From Sitta carolinensis (Eukaryota; Chordata; Aves; Passeriformes; Sittidae), in the NCBI GenBank assembly GCA_032173965.1, contig CM063299.1, positions 2,229,501 to 2,293,500 of the forward strand: 64,000 nt of DNA, in the 5' to 3' direction. Of the stretch, positions 1-20,651 are shown piece after piece. The number at the start of each line of letters is the position of its first letter. The stretch's first letter is position 1. Below the pieces are notes generated by a model. The model was not told the origin of the DNA. It saw only the letters and a program-made list of their open reading frames with translations, and did no database searches. Both the position numbers and the translations under genes were made by a program.

Positions 1-984
1 GTGCAGCTGTGAAATCCCTGAACGCTGCTCCCCGTCCCCCCGACACCCAAACCAGGGGGGAAATCCTCGGTGCTCTCACCAGGGCTTCCTCAGTGATTCT
101 TTGAGCATCCAAACCACGTCTGCGCCACGTCTCTACATTTATTTTCTCACTCCTTTGCTCTGGCTTGTTGCTGTGCAGGGTAGGAAAGTTTGCGCCATTT
201 CCTGTTGTCTTTCCCTTATGCTCCTGAGATATTGTAAAAATGTTCGGTATCCTCCAGTAGGTTGTAATCACTTCACCCTAATGTTTCACAGCTGCTAAGT
301 GTAACTTTAAACCCAACCATTTGAGTGCTTACAATTAGCGAGTCAATGGGGCTGAGATCGGGTCTTTGTGATTGCAAAAAAAGGAGAAAACGAAACTTCT
401 TTTTTTTTTGCCTTGAGTTTTAATTGGATAAAATGGGAACAAAAGTTGTGGAGACGAGGGGGGGGAGGTTAATGCAATAAATGATTAGTGGCTTGTGTGC
501 TAGGAAAAAAAATAATTGAATCCACTGCTTGGCCTGTTTCACAGATGGAAAAGGCACCGGGACAAGAGTTTGTCTGCGGCAGCGCCTGTCCCGGGGACTG
601 CGGGAGCTGCTCCCTGAGTGCAGGGGCAGAGCTGCTGGCAGCAGAAGTGGGAAGGCACAGGAGGATCGGCTGTGCCCCCCGGCTGTCCCTGCCCCGCATC
701 CCCTCTGTCCCCTCCGTCCCGACCCGCGGCTCGGGGCTGTCCCAGCTCCCGCTGCCCCGCGCCGTTCATTGAACACCAGCGTCAGTTTGGGCTGGAGAGC
801 CCTCCCAGCCCGGCAGGGCGACACCTCCTCTGGCTGATGTCACCGGGTTTGTCCCCCTCGGCCGCCTCCGGCACGTGCTGGGCACAGGTTTCAATTATCC
901 CGCAAAACGCCTTCACCCCGGCGGGAGCAAAGGGCAGCGCACGGCGGGGTGCGAGAGCCCAGCGCCGGGGCAGGGACACGGCAG
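1..984. other. Unassigned flank upstream of TBX2
   Basis: No exon or RNA gene is recognised here. The first 480 bases are mixed composition with a T-run near 401-410, and bases 540-980 become GC-rich. In mammals BCAS3 ends just upstream of TBX2, so 3' sequence of that gene could lie here, but I saw no BCAS3-like coding segment and do not call one. Confidence 0.5.
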
Positions 985-2175
985 GGGCGATGCCTCCAAT
1001 GCCCGGGGACACTGCCTTCAGTGGCCGGGGACACTGCCTCCTGTGCCCAGGGACACTGCCTCCTGTGCCATGGAGCACTGCCTCCTGTGCCCAGGGACAC
1101 TGCCTCCGGCCGGAGACACTGCCCCTTGCCTGAGCATGCCTCCTGTGCCCAGGGACACTGCCTCCTGTGCCATGGACACTGCCTCCTGTGCCCAGGGACA
1201 CTGCCTCCTGTGCCCGGAGACACTGCCTCCTGTGCCATGGAGCACTGCCTCCTGTGCCCGGAGACACTGCCTCCTGTGCCATGGAGCACTGCCTCCTGTG
1301 CCCAGGGACACTGCCTCCTGTGCCATGGAGCATGCCTCCTTTGCCCGGACATGCCTCCTGTGCCATGGACACTGCCTCCTGTGCCCAGGATCAATGCCTC
1401 CTGTGCCCGGGACACTGCCTCCTGTGCCCAGGGACACTGCCTCCTGTGCCCAGGGACACTGCCTCCTGTGCCTGAGCATGCCTGCCAGGGACACTGCCTC
1501 CTGTGCCATGGAGCACTGCCTCCTGTGCCCAGGGACACTGCCTCCTGTGCCCAGGGACACTGCCTCCTGTGCCCAGGATCAATGCCTCCTGTGCCCAGGG
1601 ACACTGCCTCCTGTCCCCAGGGACACTGCCTCCTGTGCCCAGGTCAATGCCTCCTGTGCCCAGGGACACTGCCTTCCTGTGCCCAGGGACAATGCCTCCT
1701 GTGCCCAGGATCAATGCCTCCAGTGCCAGGAGCACTGCTCCTGTGCCATGGAGCACTGCCTCCAGTGCCCTGGACACATGCCTCCGTGCCCTGGACAACT
1801 GCCTCCTGTGCCCAGGGCCAGCCACCTGTGCCAGGAATGCCCGTGCCAGGATCAATGCCTCCAGTGCCCAGGAGCACTGCCTCCTGTGCCATGGAGCACT
1901 GCCTCCAGTGCCCGGGACATCCTCCATGCCAGACACTGCCTCCTGTGCCCAGGGACACTGCCTCCTGTGCCATGAGCACTGCCCCCTGTGCCCAGGATCA
2001 ATGCCTCCTGTGCCCAGGATCAATGCCTCAGTGCCAGATCAATGCCTCCTGTGCCCAGGACAATGCCTCCTGTGCCCTGGCTGCACCAGCCTGTCCAGTG
2101 CCCAGGATCAATGCCTCCTGTGCCCAGGATCAATGCCTCCAGTGCCCTGGCTGCACCAGCCTGTGCAGTGCCCAG
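985..2175. repeat. 22-bp-unit GC-rich minisatellite (VNTR), about 1.2 kb
   Basis: Tandem copies of a 22-bp unit containing the core CACTGCCTCCTGTGCCC fill this stretch; for example two units begin exactly 22 bases apart at 1431 and 1453. Three main variants alternate: one opening GGGACACTGCC, one opening TGGAGCACTGCC and one opening GGATCAATGCC. Near 2079-2105 and 2148-2174 a different segment (GGCTGCACCAGCCTGT core) is interspersed twice, suggesting a higher-order unit at the 3' edge. Because three units make 66 bases, all six frames stay open for long distances, so the long reading frames here (for example 949-2517 + and 891-1604 -) are products of the repeat and not genes. Length is probably polymorphic. 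Confidence 0.95.
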
Positions 2176-5100
2176 GGCACTGCTGGCCACGCCAATGTCC
2201 CCCAGCCCTTGGGACACACAGCCATTCCTCGTGCCTGGGCACTGACACTGTCCCATCCAGTGCCACCCATCCCTCCCTGGGCTCAGATGGAATTTGAAGC
2301 TGTGCATCTGTCAGTGAGTTCCCAGGCTGGATTTTTGCCTTTCTTGGGAATTTCTGCTGCAGGAAATTACACTAAAATACTGACGGCGGGATCAGGGGCT
2401 TGCAGCATTCCCTGTCACCTCCATCTCCTTCCCACCATGGGCACAGTGTGGGGATGCTGCTCCCTGGCAGCTCCCCCTTCATGGAAAGCATTCCTGCCAC
2501 CTGATCATAAATACTAATTAATAGCAAAGCCCTGGTCTAGATCAAGGGGGAGGCTCTGAATTTTCTAGGGAACTTTGCTGTCTGAAAGGTATCTGAAATA
2601 TTCCTTAGCACTCAGCCTATCAGTGGGTCAGTTATACGGTGAGCAGCCATACAAAGTTAATTTCTAATTTAAAACAATGTTAAAAGGTGGTCAGGTTAAA
2701 ATCTAATCTATAAATGAGACATGAAACGTCTCCTTAAAACAACTGTTGTGAACCAGTCCTGGCTCAAACCACAGGCTGCTGCTTCTTTTATAGAATATAA
2801 TTATTTCCTAGAGAGTATTTACAATATTATTACAGAGCATTAATAAAAGGTGATGCCAGTGCCCGTGTGGAAGCTGGGCATTAATCCCACTCTCCCTCCA
2901 GACCCTTCTCTAGAGAGGTGGGAAGTGTCAGCTCGTGGAGCCATGGGAAGAAGGACAGGGAGAGAACCGATTGTATTTTCACTTGAAAGTGGAGCTGTGG
3001 GAGCAGGGACGCCCTGATGTGTTCTGGAGAGAGCACAGCATCTCTGCATCCCCCGGGGAGGAGGAGACTCCTGGGATGAGGTGGGAACGATGGGAGAGTG
3101 CAACCCCTCCTGAGCAACCTGGGGAGAGGACTTTGGCAAGGGTCTGCTGTGGGCTGGAGGTTGTGAACAACGTTCAGAGCAGTAGCTTCATTCAAGCAGA
3201 AAACCAGAGAGAGCACCTGCAGCCCGGGGTGGAGAGCTGGCCCTGCTCCCTGCTCCACATCCCACCTTGTCCCCATTCCATGACTCCCAGGGGAAAGTCC
3301 CCCTGCCTCTCCCCCCATGCCAGAGTGCCCACACTGCAGCCACCTCCCAAGGGACACTGAATTTCGCTCTTTTTGCTGCAGCCACCTCTCGAGGTACATT
3401 GAATTTTGCTCTTTTTGCTGTCGAAAGGGGAAAGTCCAGCTGTCATGTGGGAGTGATGCCATTGTCCTGCCCGGGTGACTGACCGGACTATGAGACTCCT
3501 GCTCCTGGTAGTCCACAGTGTCCATGGGAGCTGGGCAGGATCAGGGCTGCCCTTGCCAGGCTCAGCCAAAACCCACCATGTGTCACCCTGCTGCGGGTCA
3601 CAGCTTTGATGCCATGGGGGGTTTCTTTTCCAGAGGAATCTCACCAGCTCCACAGGCTTGGAGCAGAAGTCTGAGCTCCCCTCCATGCCCGAGAAGCCCA
3701 GCAAGAAGGGGTTTTCCTAAAGAAGACCAAGATTTTGTTGGGAGCAGGTGATCCCCACCACAGCAAGGGCTGAGGGGAATGTGAGGTAATTTAGTGTAAT
3801 ACTGGGGCTAAAATGGAGGCGCTTGGTGATGTGCTGGTCTCAATGTTCAAGGGATGTGTGGGCTCTTTGCCCTCCACTGGCCAGGACTCTTTCCCTACTA
3901 AATTCTGGTAAATTCTTCTGCTCTCCGTAATTGAGAAAAGCTGCTGCCGAACATCTGCACAGGCACTGTCCTCTCGGAGCGGCTGCCGGCGCTGTGAGCG
4001 CTGCGCTGCCGGCGCTTTGATGTGCGGGTGATTCACGGCTCGGCCGGGGCCGCCCGCAGATGCTGCGGGACGAGATGGGAAGGGACAGGACGGGATGGGA
4101 TGGGATGGGATGCCATGAGGTGAAACAGCACCTGCACATCTGTACAAACAGCAGCCCCATGTGTGAACCCCCCCGTGCCTCCGCAGCAGGGCACAGGGTG
4201 TGTGTGACCTCTCCCTGCCACCTGCGCAGGGAAGGGGCCTGGAGGAACCCAGGGAAGGCAGCTCAGGTGCTTCCCTGCATCCCAGCAGCACCTGATGGGC
4301 AGAGGGATGGGGATGCCCACGCACGGGCCACCTTGCTGGGGCAAAGGGGAGGGAGCAGAGCTCCAGGCAGGCAGAGCTGCTGCCCGGGGAGCACAATCTG
4401 TGGCCTTAATCCCGGCGTTCCTGCGCGCTCTCAAATCCCCTTCACTTCAATGAGCGCTTGTGGTGTCAGGCCCGCGGCGGGCGAGGCGGCCCGCGGGGCT
4501 GGCGGGGAGGATTTGCTCGAGAGGCACTGTTTTTAAGGTGAGGTTTGAAGGATGGAAGACAGATGGCCACTGGAGAGGACAAACGGATCGAGTGAAGGGT
4601 TTGTTTTCAGCGTGGAGGGGAAAACACGGGGCGGGGAATTACTGCTGGCTACAAAACGGGGGCTATTAATACCTGCAGCAGCTCCGGCTTTGCACTTAGC
4701 CCGGTGAGTCGGGACCCTCCCGGGCACCGCGGCGGAGGCAGGAGCGTGTTTTTTTCTGTGGAGATGAATGGATCCCAGCGCCACTTGGAGTGTCCCCAGA
4801 CAAAGCTGGGAGAAGGGCTATTAGCCAGCCTGCGGCCCCGCCATTGTCCCCGCTATCTTTTCTTCCCTTTCAGCCTCCCTCCCGTGGCCCAGGTCTCAAA
4901 GACCATGTGTCAAGAGATTAGTGACCTGCGGGAAGGGCAATTGCTTGCTTTGTGCCGGCAGCCCGGCGTCGGGGCTGTTATTTACTTGTTATTTGGTGCT
5001 GCCTCCGTTGAGGTATCCATGGAAAACACGCCCTTGGAGAGAGCAATCTGCCAGCAACGCAGAGCTCGTGTGGGCGAGGAGCTGGGAGGTTGGAAAAGAG

Positions 5101-6299
5101 GGCTTGAGGGTTTCAGCATGTCTGCCCATGCCAAAATCCCCAAATTCCCCTGGATGGTCAGTGCAAGAGCCCAGCACCTGCAGAGAAGTGAGGAAAACTC
5201 TGGGCAATGAGAAAGTTAAGTGCAATGCAGAGGTGCCTGGGGATGGGGCTGGATCCAGGGCTGAGATGAGGCCTTGCCCCAGAGCCGTTTGAGTTTTCAG
5301 ACTGGTTTCAAGAACTGAAAGATGGGAAGAGCCTGTCCGGCCTGCAGGGCCATGTTCCACCTCCCTGCCTCTGGCAAAGAGTGGCTTGGAGGAGCACTGG
5401 GTTTTGGGGGAAATGTAAATCAAGATTTATGAGAGTTGTCCCTTCCATGCAGTGCTGGTGTACATTAAATTTGTCCATGGTGAACACCCAGGAAAGGGAG
5501 AGATGCAGTGAAAAGTGTTACTCCTGCCCAGGACCAGCTCCTGATTTATTCTGGCTGGTTTTATTCTCTCGCCAGTGAAACGCTCTCTCCTATAAACACG
5601 AGACGGTGATTTTCTGCAACTCTAAAAGTCAAACCTAGACCAAAACCACAACTCACGTGACGTGGGACCAGCGGCGTCAGATCCTGCTTTAGATGTGATT
5701 CCAGACAAGTTCCCAGATCCCATCTGAAGCACACAGGCCAAGATGTGAGACCCTGTGGGCTCTGCCCACACAGGGCCGGCTCACTCATCCTTCCTTTGAT
5801 CCTGTAACTTCTGCCAAACTCCAAACAGGGAGAAAAGGCATTCTGGGGATGCAAGGGGGACTGGGGAGCAGGGGAACTGAGTGACCCTCGTGGGGCTGGG
5901 GGCTGTCCTGCATCTTCCCCCTTCCAGAGGCAACGGGACAGGACTGGACCCACCAGGAACGGTTTGAAAATAAAACTAAGAAGGGAGAGAACCCGGAACA
6001 ACCCTGTCCTCGAGGATTTTGTTGCCCAGGTACAGCGTCCCCTCCCAGAGGGAGATTTTGTGTAGGTGGCGAATGGGGAGGTTGCCCCGGGCGTGGAGCC
6101 CTCAGTGATTTTTTCCTCTGCTCCCAGAACCGCCGATTCTGCCGCCTTTCCCCTGTTCCGCCAGGGTGTCTCAGGCTGCAGGAGTAGGGCAGCCTCCTCC
6201 CGGCCCCTCCGCAGCAGAACGACCCCAAATCCTCGCTGTTGATCCCGAGAGGAAGCAAAGAGGGGACCCCAACAGCATCACTTTATCAAACAACGCCGT
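2176..6299. other. Non-coding TBX2 upstream flank
   Basis: No gene is supported. The stretch 2500-2860 is AT-rich and ordinary-looking. A two-copy 42-bp tandem duplication lies at 3336-3419, and a short GGGAT-type simple repeat sits near 4080-4110. From about 4000 onward GC and CpG content fluctuates. Open frames here are short, on both strands, and resemble no family I know. Confidence 0.5.
3336..3419. repeat. Two-copy 42-bp tandem duplication
   Basis: A 42-bp segment beginning GCAGCCACCTC and ending CTCTTTTTGCT occurs at 3336-3377 and again, diverged, at 3378-3419. The period is a multiple of three, so it creates a repeated peptide in minus-strand frames, but no gene context supports translation. 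Confidence 0.85.
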
Positions 6300-8149
6300 T
6301 TGCTGGAGCCGTTTGATTTAAGAGAGGAGCTCCAGCCCGCCCCTCCCGGGACCGGCTCCGCTCGGCCCCGATTATCGACAGGCGCCGAGAGACCCTCCGA
6401 GGGGGAGCCAGGGACCCGGGAGGGGCAGCGACACCGAGCCCGGGCTGCCGGGCGGAGCGGGGCGGGTCTGCGGCTCCGTTTCCCGCAGAGCCGAGCCGCG
6501 GTCACGCGTGGCGGCGGGCGGGGGGTGCTCGCCCCCGGCCCCATCCCATGACGGCGATGAGGCGGCGATAATGCCATTAGCCCGGGATTACGCGCCCGCG
6601 CCGGGATGTGACACACTTTCTCGAATGGAAGTTTTTTAAACAGAGGGATTTGCATGATCCCCACCGCGCCCCTCCGTCCCCATCCCCGCACCCGTTCCCA
6701 CCGCCACCCTCGGTGCCAGCCCCGGTTCCAGGCGGGTCCCCTCGCTCTGGCACGGCCCGGCCCGGGGCTCCCGACACCTTTGAAGGCAGCGGGCTCGGTG
6801 CGGGCTGGGCGCCGCGCCCCGACGTGCAGAGCCCCGGGGGCGCGGGGCTGGAGGGGGTCACTCCGCCCCCGAGCAGGGAGAGCGCCCCGTAACTCAAAAA
6901 AAAAAAAAAATAGTAAAATAATTTAAAATTCAATTTAGTGCAGGTTCACAGCTCAAAGCGGCGCGAAGTAACGGGAGGATGGAGGGTGCGTGTGTCTCCT
7001 CCCGGCCGGGCCGGGGTCACTCGCCGCCCGCCCTGCCAAACAGGCTGGGAAATGTGTTTATAAATTGTTCAAACTCTGGATAAACTTCAGCGGCGTTTGT
7101 GTCTGCGTCTCCCCGCATGTTGTTATTTTCCAGAAATCTGGATTACTGGAAATATTTTCTTTAAAGCTGGAGAGAAATCTAAACAGTCTGAGGGCAGGGG
7201 GATCTCGGGGAGTGGGGGGAGCGGCCCCGGGGCTCCGCGGGGTTCCCGGGCGCGCAGCTCCGCAGCCGCGCAGCGGGAGGAAGAGGAGGGTGGCGGTGCC
7301 GAGGCTGGTGTCAGATCGAGCATCTCTCTGGGGGGCTGTCGATGAAAGGGCAGCAGCCGGTGCCCGGCAGCCCCTCCCCGTCCTCTCCAGCGGGCACCGG
7401 AGCACGGCGGGGGAGCAGAGTCGTTTTCCCGGGATCTCCCGGGGATAATGGGATTCCCGCCCCGCCGAAGGGTGCGAGGGGAGATGCGGAAAGCGAAGGA
7501 AAGCGGAGGAGGGGTGTCCTGGGCGCGGGTGGGTGAGAGCAAACGAGGACAGTTCCGTCACACGTGGGGTTCTTTTCCTGCCGAGGTGGAGCGGAGAAGA
7601 GGCGCCGACGAAGCTGCTGGGGCTGCGGGGCCGCCCCTCGCCTCCTCCCCACCTGCCGCACGGCCCAGCTGAGGCTGCAGGGCCAGGTCGGACCGGGGGA
7701 AGCACCCCGGGGCTGGAGGGGCACCGAGTCCCGCGAGGTCCCGGTTCCCTTCGGGACGGAGGGAGCTCCCCCACCCCGCACCTGCGGCTTCGCTCCGGGA
7801 GCCTCTGACGTCCCCAGGTCTGTCTGTCCGGCTGCTCCCGGGAAGGACAGTGGAGCCCAGCCCTGTGGCACCGTGTCCTTCCCCCCAGGCCACGGCCTGT
7901 TTCCACCCAGGCTCTACTCCCCCAATTTGGGAAGGTGGGAGCAGCCGGGCCGCCCTCCCCAAGGGCCCGGGGGGGTCTCCTCTTGCCGTGGCATCACTGC
8001 CGGGAATGGGGGGCCCGAGGGCTCGCCCTGGGCACAAGAAACCCCCTTTGGCCTGGTGCACCCCGCCGGGGGGGAGCGCTCCCCGGGCCGGGGGCCGCCG
8101 CAGCCCGGTGGAGCCGGGAGGAGGGGAAGGCGGAGGCCCGGCTGCTTGT

Positions 8150-8420
8150 GAGAATTGTTATTTTTCATCAATCACCCGCAATTTGTGTAAGTGCCCCGGA
8201 CAGGACACCAGCCGTCCTGCTGGCTGGGGTCACGGAGACAACACAGCGATGGAGAAGAGCAAATTGCATTTGCTCACCAGCTCACAGATCCAAATTACGG
8301 CCCTCGCATGGCGCGGGGAAGAGAGCGAAAGGTCCATGTGACATGAGGGAAATATGAAGGACTTTGACAGGTCTTAAACGGCCTGGCGCCAAGGCCTAAG
8401 TCTACCGGCTAAAAATAGAA
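8150..8420. promoter_or_regulatory. Candidate upstream element A (contains MEF2 consensus)
   Basis: An AT-richer islet inside the CpG domain. It holds, in order, AAATATGAAG (8350-8359), GACAGGTCTT (8366-8375), GCCTGGCGCCA (8381-8391) and the canonical MEF2 sequence CTAAAAATAG (8409-8418). The first three recur in the same order in element B 1.5 kb downstream. TBX2 has established heart expression, so a MEF2 site is plausible, but enhancer activity is an inference. Confidence 0.4.
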
Positions 8421-9824
8421 AAGGGATGATGAGTGGAGATGGGCAGAGATGAAAGGGGAAGAGCGAGCGGGGCCGCGATGCGGGGCGGGTGGGGGGCGGG
8501 GGCGGCCCGACGGGACGGTTTCCCCGGGCTGAACGGGGACGGATCCCCAGGGCCGAGCCCCGGGACGAAGCCACGGGACAAGCCCGGTCTCCATACGCCC
8601 AGCCCGGGGACTGGCGACCGGGCCCGCGGGCGACCGGGGCCGTCTCCTGGGACCCAGGCACGGCGGCCCCGAGGGCTGCAGCGCCCTGGGGCAGGCTGGA
8701 AAACCTTCCCTCGAAGGGCACTGCGCGGGGACACTCCTGGTCCCCGGCCCCGGGGCACAGCTGCCCTCGCGACGGGAAGCGAGGCCGCCGCCCGGTGCTC
8801 GGTCACCGACGGGCGGTGCGCGGGCACGGCCCGTCCGTCCATGGGCGCGGGCTCCTGGGCCGGGGCCGCGAGGGGTGGCGGCACGGAGGTACCGCAGTCC
8901 CCGTTAGACCCCGGTCCCCGTTAGCCCCCCATCCCCGCAGCCCCGCCGGCGGCCGTCGCTGCGGAAGGTCGGGGAGACGAGGCTGCTCTGGATGGGTTTT
9001 ATTCCGCAGGCGAGGCCGCTTGCGGAGTTACAGCGGCGCGGGGGTGCCGGCCGGTGGCCCGGAGGACAGGGGACCTTTCCTCTCGGGGACACGGCTGCTC
9101 CAGGCCCAGAAGGGCCGGGCCCCGCGAATTCCCGGGGAGCAGCGGGCGAGATGTCCGCGGGGCATTCGCCCCGAGGCAATGAAAGGCTCCAATTTTTTCT
9201 TTGTGAGGGGGGAAATTGAAAAAAAAACCAAGCAAGCCCCACTTTTGCCAAAGCTGCCGTCAGCATTTTTCCACGGCGGCGAGGAAGCAAAGTCCAAATT
9301 GGGTTTAAATTTCAGTCCCCGTTGCCCGTTCAATGGTCAGCGGGACCCCCCCGGCCCCGCCGCCCCGGGCAGCCCCGGAGGGGGACGCGCGGTGCCCGCC
9401 CCGTCGGGCGCGGTGCGGGGCCGGGCGCGGTGCGGGCGGAGGTGAACCTGCCGCGGGACGCGGGGCAGGTGGAGATCGGCCCCGAGAAGAGCCCGGGGAT
9501 GGGGCGCTGCCGGGGGCTGCGGGCCGGGGTCGCTACCAGCAGGATGAACCGGGACGAAGGAATAGGGAGGAGAATTCGGGATGGGAAGGGGGCACCCGGG
9601 GGTCCCCGCATCCCACCCTGCGCGGGGAGCAGCGACACAGGACCACGAGGGCTCCGAGCCGCTGCGGCCGCGCCTCGCTGCGCGTCCGCGGAGCGGGAGG
9701 GCCGGGGGCGGGGGAGCACAGGCCGGGGGGCAGAGGAGTGGGCCGGCCGCCACCCCCCCGTCCCGCCCGGTCACAGCGCAGGCGGCGGGGGCAGGAGCCT
9801 TGGAAGGATGGCAGGGCGCTTTTT

Positions 9825-9965
9825 GAAGATTTGGGGGTAAATATGAAGTGACAAGAGACGGGTCTTTATTGTGAGGGCTCAGCCGCCTGGCGCCAGGGCC
9901 CTCTTCAGCCACCGCGGCCCTCAGTTAATCAGCGCAGATCTCCAAACCGGCCTCTCCGAGGGGAC
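9825..9965. promoter_or_regulatory. Candidate upstream element B
   Basis: This AT-richer islet holds AAATATGAAG (9839-9848), GACGGGTCTT (9857-9866) and GCCTGGCGCCA (9885-9895), matching the order in element A. It also holds an NKX2-type TGAAGTG at 9844-9850 and a TTTATTG homeodomain-like word just after GGTCTT. TGGCGCCA is a palindrome resembling E2F or NFI targets. It lies about 1.7 kb upstream of the TBX2 start codon. Function is inferred. Confidence 0.4.
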
Positions 9966-10640
9966 ACCCACCGCGCCCGCCGCCCCCCCGGGCCCCGGCG
10001 CGGCGGGACCGGCCTTAATCCCTCAGCAAACAGCCCCGGAGTGTCCCCCCTCCTCCTTATCTGCCTCCCCCCGCCCGGGTAAACAGCCCCTCCGGCCGGG
10101 CACCGCCGCGCTGGCCCCCGGCCGCGTACCCGACGCGCCTCGACGGCGGGGCCTGGGGGTCTGCGCCTCCGCCGAGGGCGCGGAGCTGCGGGCGGAACCC
10201 CCCCGGCTCCCGGTCGGGGCGGCTGCCGGCAGGGTGGGGGGCGACCGCTGGGAGCGACTCACCCGCGCTGGAGGTCGCCGCTCGGGGCCTCGCCGCCGCC
10301 CGCCGCTCTCCGCCGGGCCGCGCTTCCGGCGGCCGCCCCGTCGGCGCTGCGCGGCCGTGCGCGGCTGTGCGCGGAGCGGCGGGCGGGGCGCGCCCCGCCG
10401 CGATCCGCTCTCCAGGATCTGTCGTAAGGCGGCCGCCGCCGGGCTCCCCCGGCCTCTCCCCCTCCCCGGCCCGCCGCCCCCGCGGAGACCGGCGGGGGCC
10501 TCAGCCGCCGCCCCCCGCCCCCGTGGCTCGGCTCCCCGCTCCGCCGAGGTGGCTCCGCGCTGGCCCCGCACCGGCGGCGCAGCCGGGGCTGACCCGGTAT
10601 GCGGAAAGGAGCCGGGGGTGGGATTTCGAGCACTTTTCTC

Positions 10641-11380
10641 TGTCATTGGTTAATATTTTATTCTGTTGACATGTTTTCTTACTGCCGATGCTTCCGACAC
10701 CTTCTTCTTTTCTTTTTTTTTTTTTCCCTCCCTTTTTTTTTTTTTTTTTTTTTTTCCCTTCTTCCCTTCCTCCCTCCCTCCGCGCCCCCCGCCCCCCCGC
10801 GCCCGGAGCTTGGCCGGAGCTGTCAAAACCCCGCCTATGCAGATCCACAATTGGTCTGAAACGCGTAAAATCAGCAATCAAGGGGGCTTGGCTCATTAGC
10901 GGGCGGATCAGAGCAGGAAGGACATGTGAGATAGTCACAGTTTTACAGAGATCAGGACAAGATCTCACCGTTCCCGCTCTGCTCCTTTGGCCATGAGCAG
11001 CCCGAGCCCCAGCGCCGAGCGCGGAGCGCGGAGCCGGGCCGGCCGCGCCGGGGCGCAGCCCGGGCCCGCGGGGGTGTGAGGGCAGCGCGGCCGCCCCTGC
11101 CCCGCCGCGCCCCGCGCAGCCCCGCGCAGCCCCGACCCGGCTTTTGTTTCTATTTTAGTGTCGGGAAGGACTTTGCTGGGAGGGCTCGTTCCCTCGCTCG
11201 CTCTCCCTCGCTGCAACAACAACAACAAAAAATAAGGACCTACTGTCTCCCCTCCGCAGACCGGGAGTCCCAGGAGCCGGGAACTGCTTCGCTTTTCCTT
11301 TATTTTTTCGAATTTTTTTTCTTCTTTTTTTTTTTTTTTTTTTAATTTTTTTCCCGAATCTAGTTCGGCTGATTTTCGCC

Positions 11381-11414
<34 letters not shown>

Positions 11415-11602
11415 TTTTTTTTTTTTTTTTTTTTTTTTTTTATTTGGGAGTGTGTGTGTGTTGTTGATTTTCCTTCCTCTTCCAGAGACTCGAGCGAGTT
11501 CGCTGGGCAGGAGAGAGGGAAAAAATAAAACCCAACAAATACACACACACGCGTTTTTGTAAAGGGAATCCCTCTTTTTCTCCTGGATTTGTGGATGCAC
11601 CG
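10641..11602 (+). promoter_or_regulatory. TBX2: TBX2 proximal promoter and 5' UTR region
   Basis: This stretch directly precedes the TBX2 start codon. It has inverted CCAAT boxes (ATTGG near 10646 and 10851), a CpG-rich block at 10980-11150, and a cluster of long T-runs (10733-10755, 11384-11410, 11415-11441 among others). The last 150 bases include a short GT repeat near 11449-11462 and a short CA repeat near 11542-11551. No TATA box in a convincing position was seen. The exact transcription start cannot be fixed, so the boundary between promoter and 5' UTR is open. Confidence 0.55.
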
Positions 11603-20179
<8,577 letters not shown>

Positions 20180-20619
20180 CCGGCGGGGCGGGCAGCGAGC
20201 CCTCCCGGCGGGGCGGAGAAGCACTGGTATTTTGTACAGCACAGTATAAATATTTATTGTGGAGCGAGGGCTGGGAGCAGACAGGGAGCGGGGTGCTGGA
20301 GCAGAGGGACGGACCCCGCCGGCCGTGCGGACCCACCACCCCAGAGCCAGGAGCGAGCGGCTGGAGCGCAGGGCTTGCCCATCCCTTCGGCTGTGGGGCT
20401 GGGAGCGGCTCCCCCCAGCTCCAACGAGGCCACGGAGCCCCCCAGGACCCCCCAGTTCCCCGCTTCGGGCACTGGGCAGCTCGGGGGAGGGTGAGGAGCT
20501 GGTGCCGAGACACCTGATGGACAGGGCGGCCCCAGCCCCTGCCTCGGTGCGGGGTGAGAGGGGCCAAACCCTCATCTGTGCAAGGGGAGGGGGAAGGAAA
20601 AAATAATTTTAAAAGAAAG

Positions 20620-20651
<32 letters not shown>

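Larger units (their letters stand above)
6300..10640. promoter_or_regulatory. CpG-rich upstream domain of TBX2
   Basis: Dense CpG and high GC run with few breaks from about 6300 to 10640. The breaks are AT-richer islets at 6895-6960, 7040-7180, 8150-8420 and 9820-9960. Broad, multi-part CpG islands are typical of developmental regulator genes such as TBX2. The AT-richer islets look like embedded regulatory elements. Long open frames on both strands here are a by-product of GC-rich sequence. I cannot place a transcription start or prove a divergent transcript from sequence. Confidence 0.6.

Noticed and set aside
1..980. Possible 3' end of BCAS3
   Set aside because: Expected from mammalian gene order, but no BCAS3-like coding or UTR signature could be recognised.
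985..2175. Array of short repeats resembling a CRISPR
   Set aside because: Units are contiguous with no unique spacers, and the genome is vertebrate.
949..2517. Very long plus-strand open frame (522 codons) with a Cys/Pro-rich repeated peptide, plus counterparts on the minus strand
   Set aside because: It is translation of a 22-bp minisatellite that stays open in several frames on both strands; no splice, promoter or family evidence.
10501..10968. Lysine-rich minus-strand frame
   Set aside because: The lysine run is a translation of poly-T tracts in the TBX2 promoter.
11591..11602. Upstream in-frame GTG as a TBX2 start
   Set aside because: Non-ATG, and the ATG at 11603 gives the family's conserved amino end.
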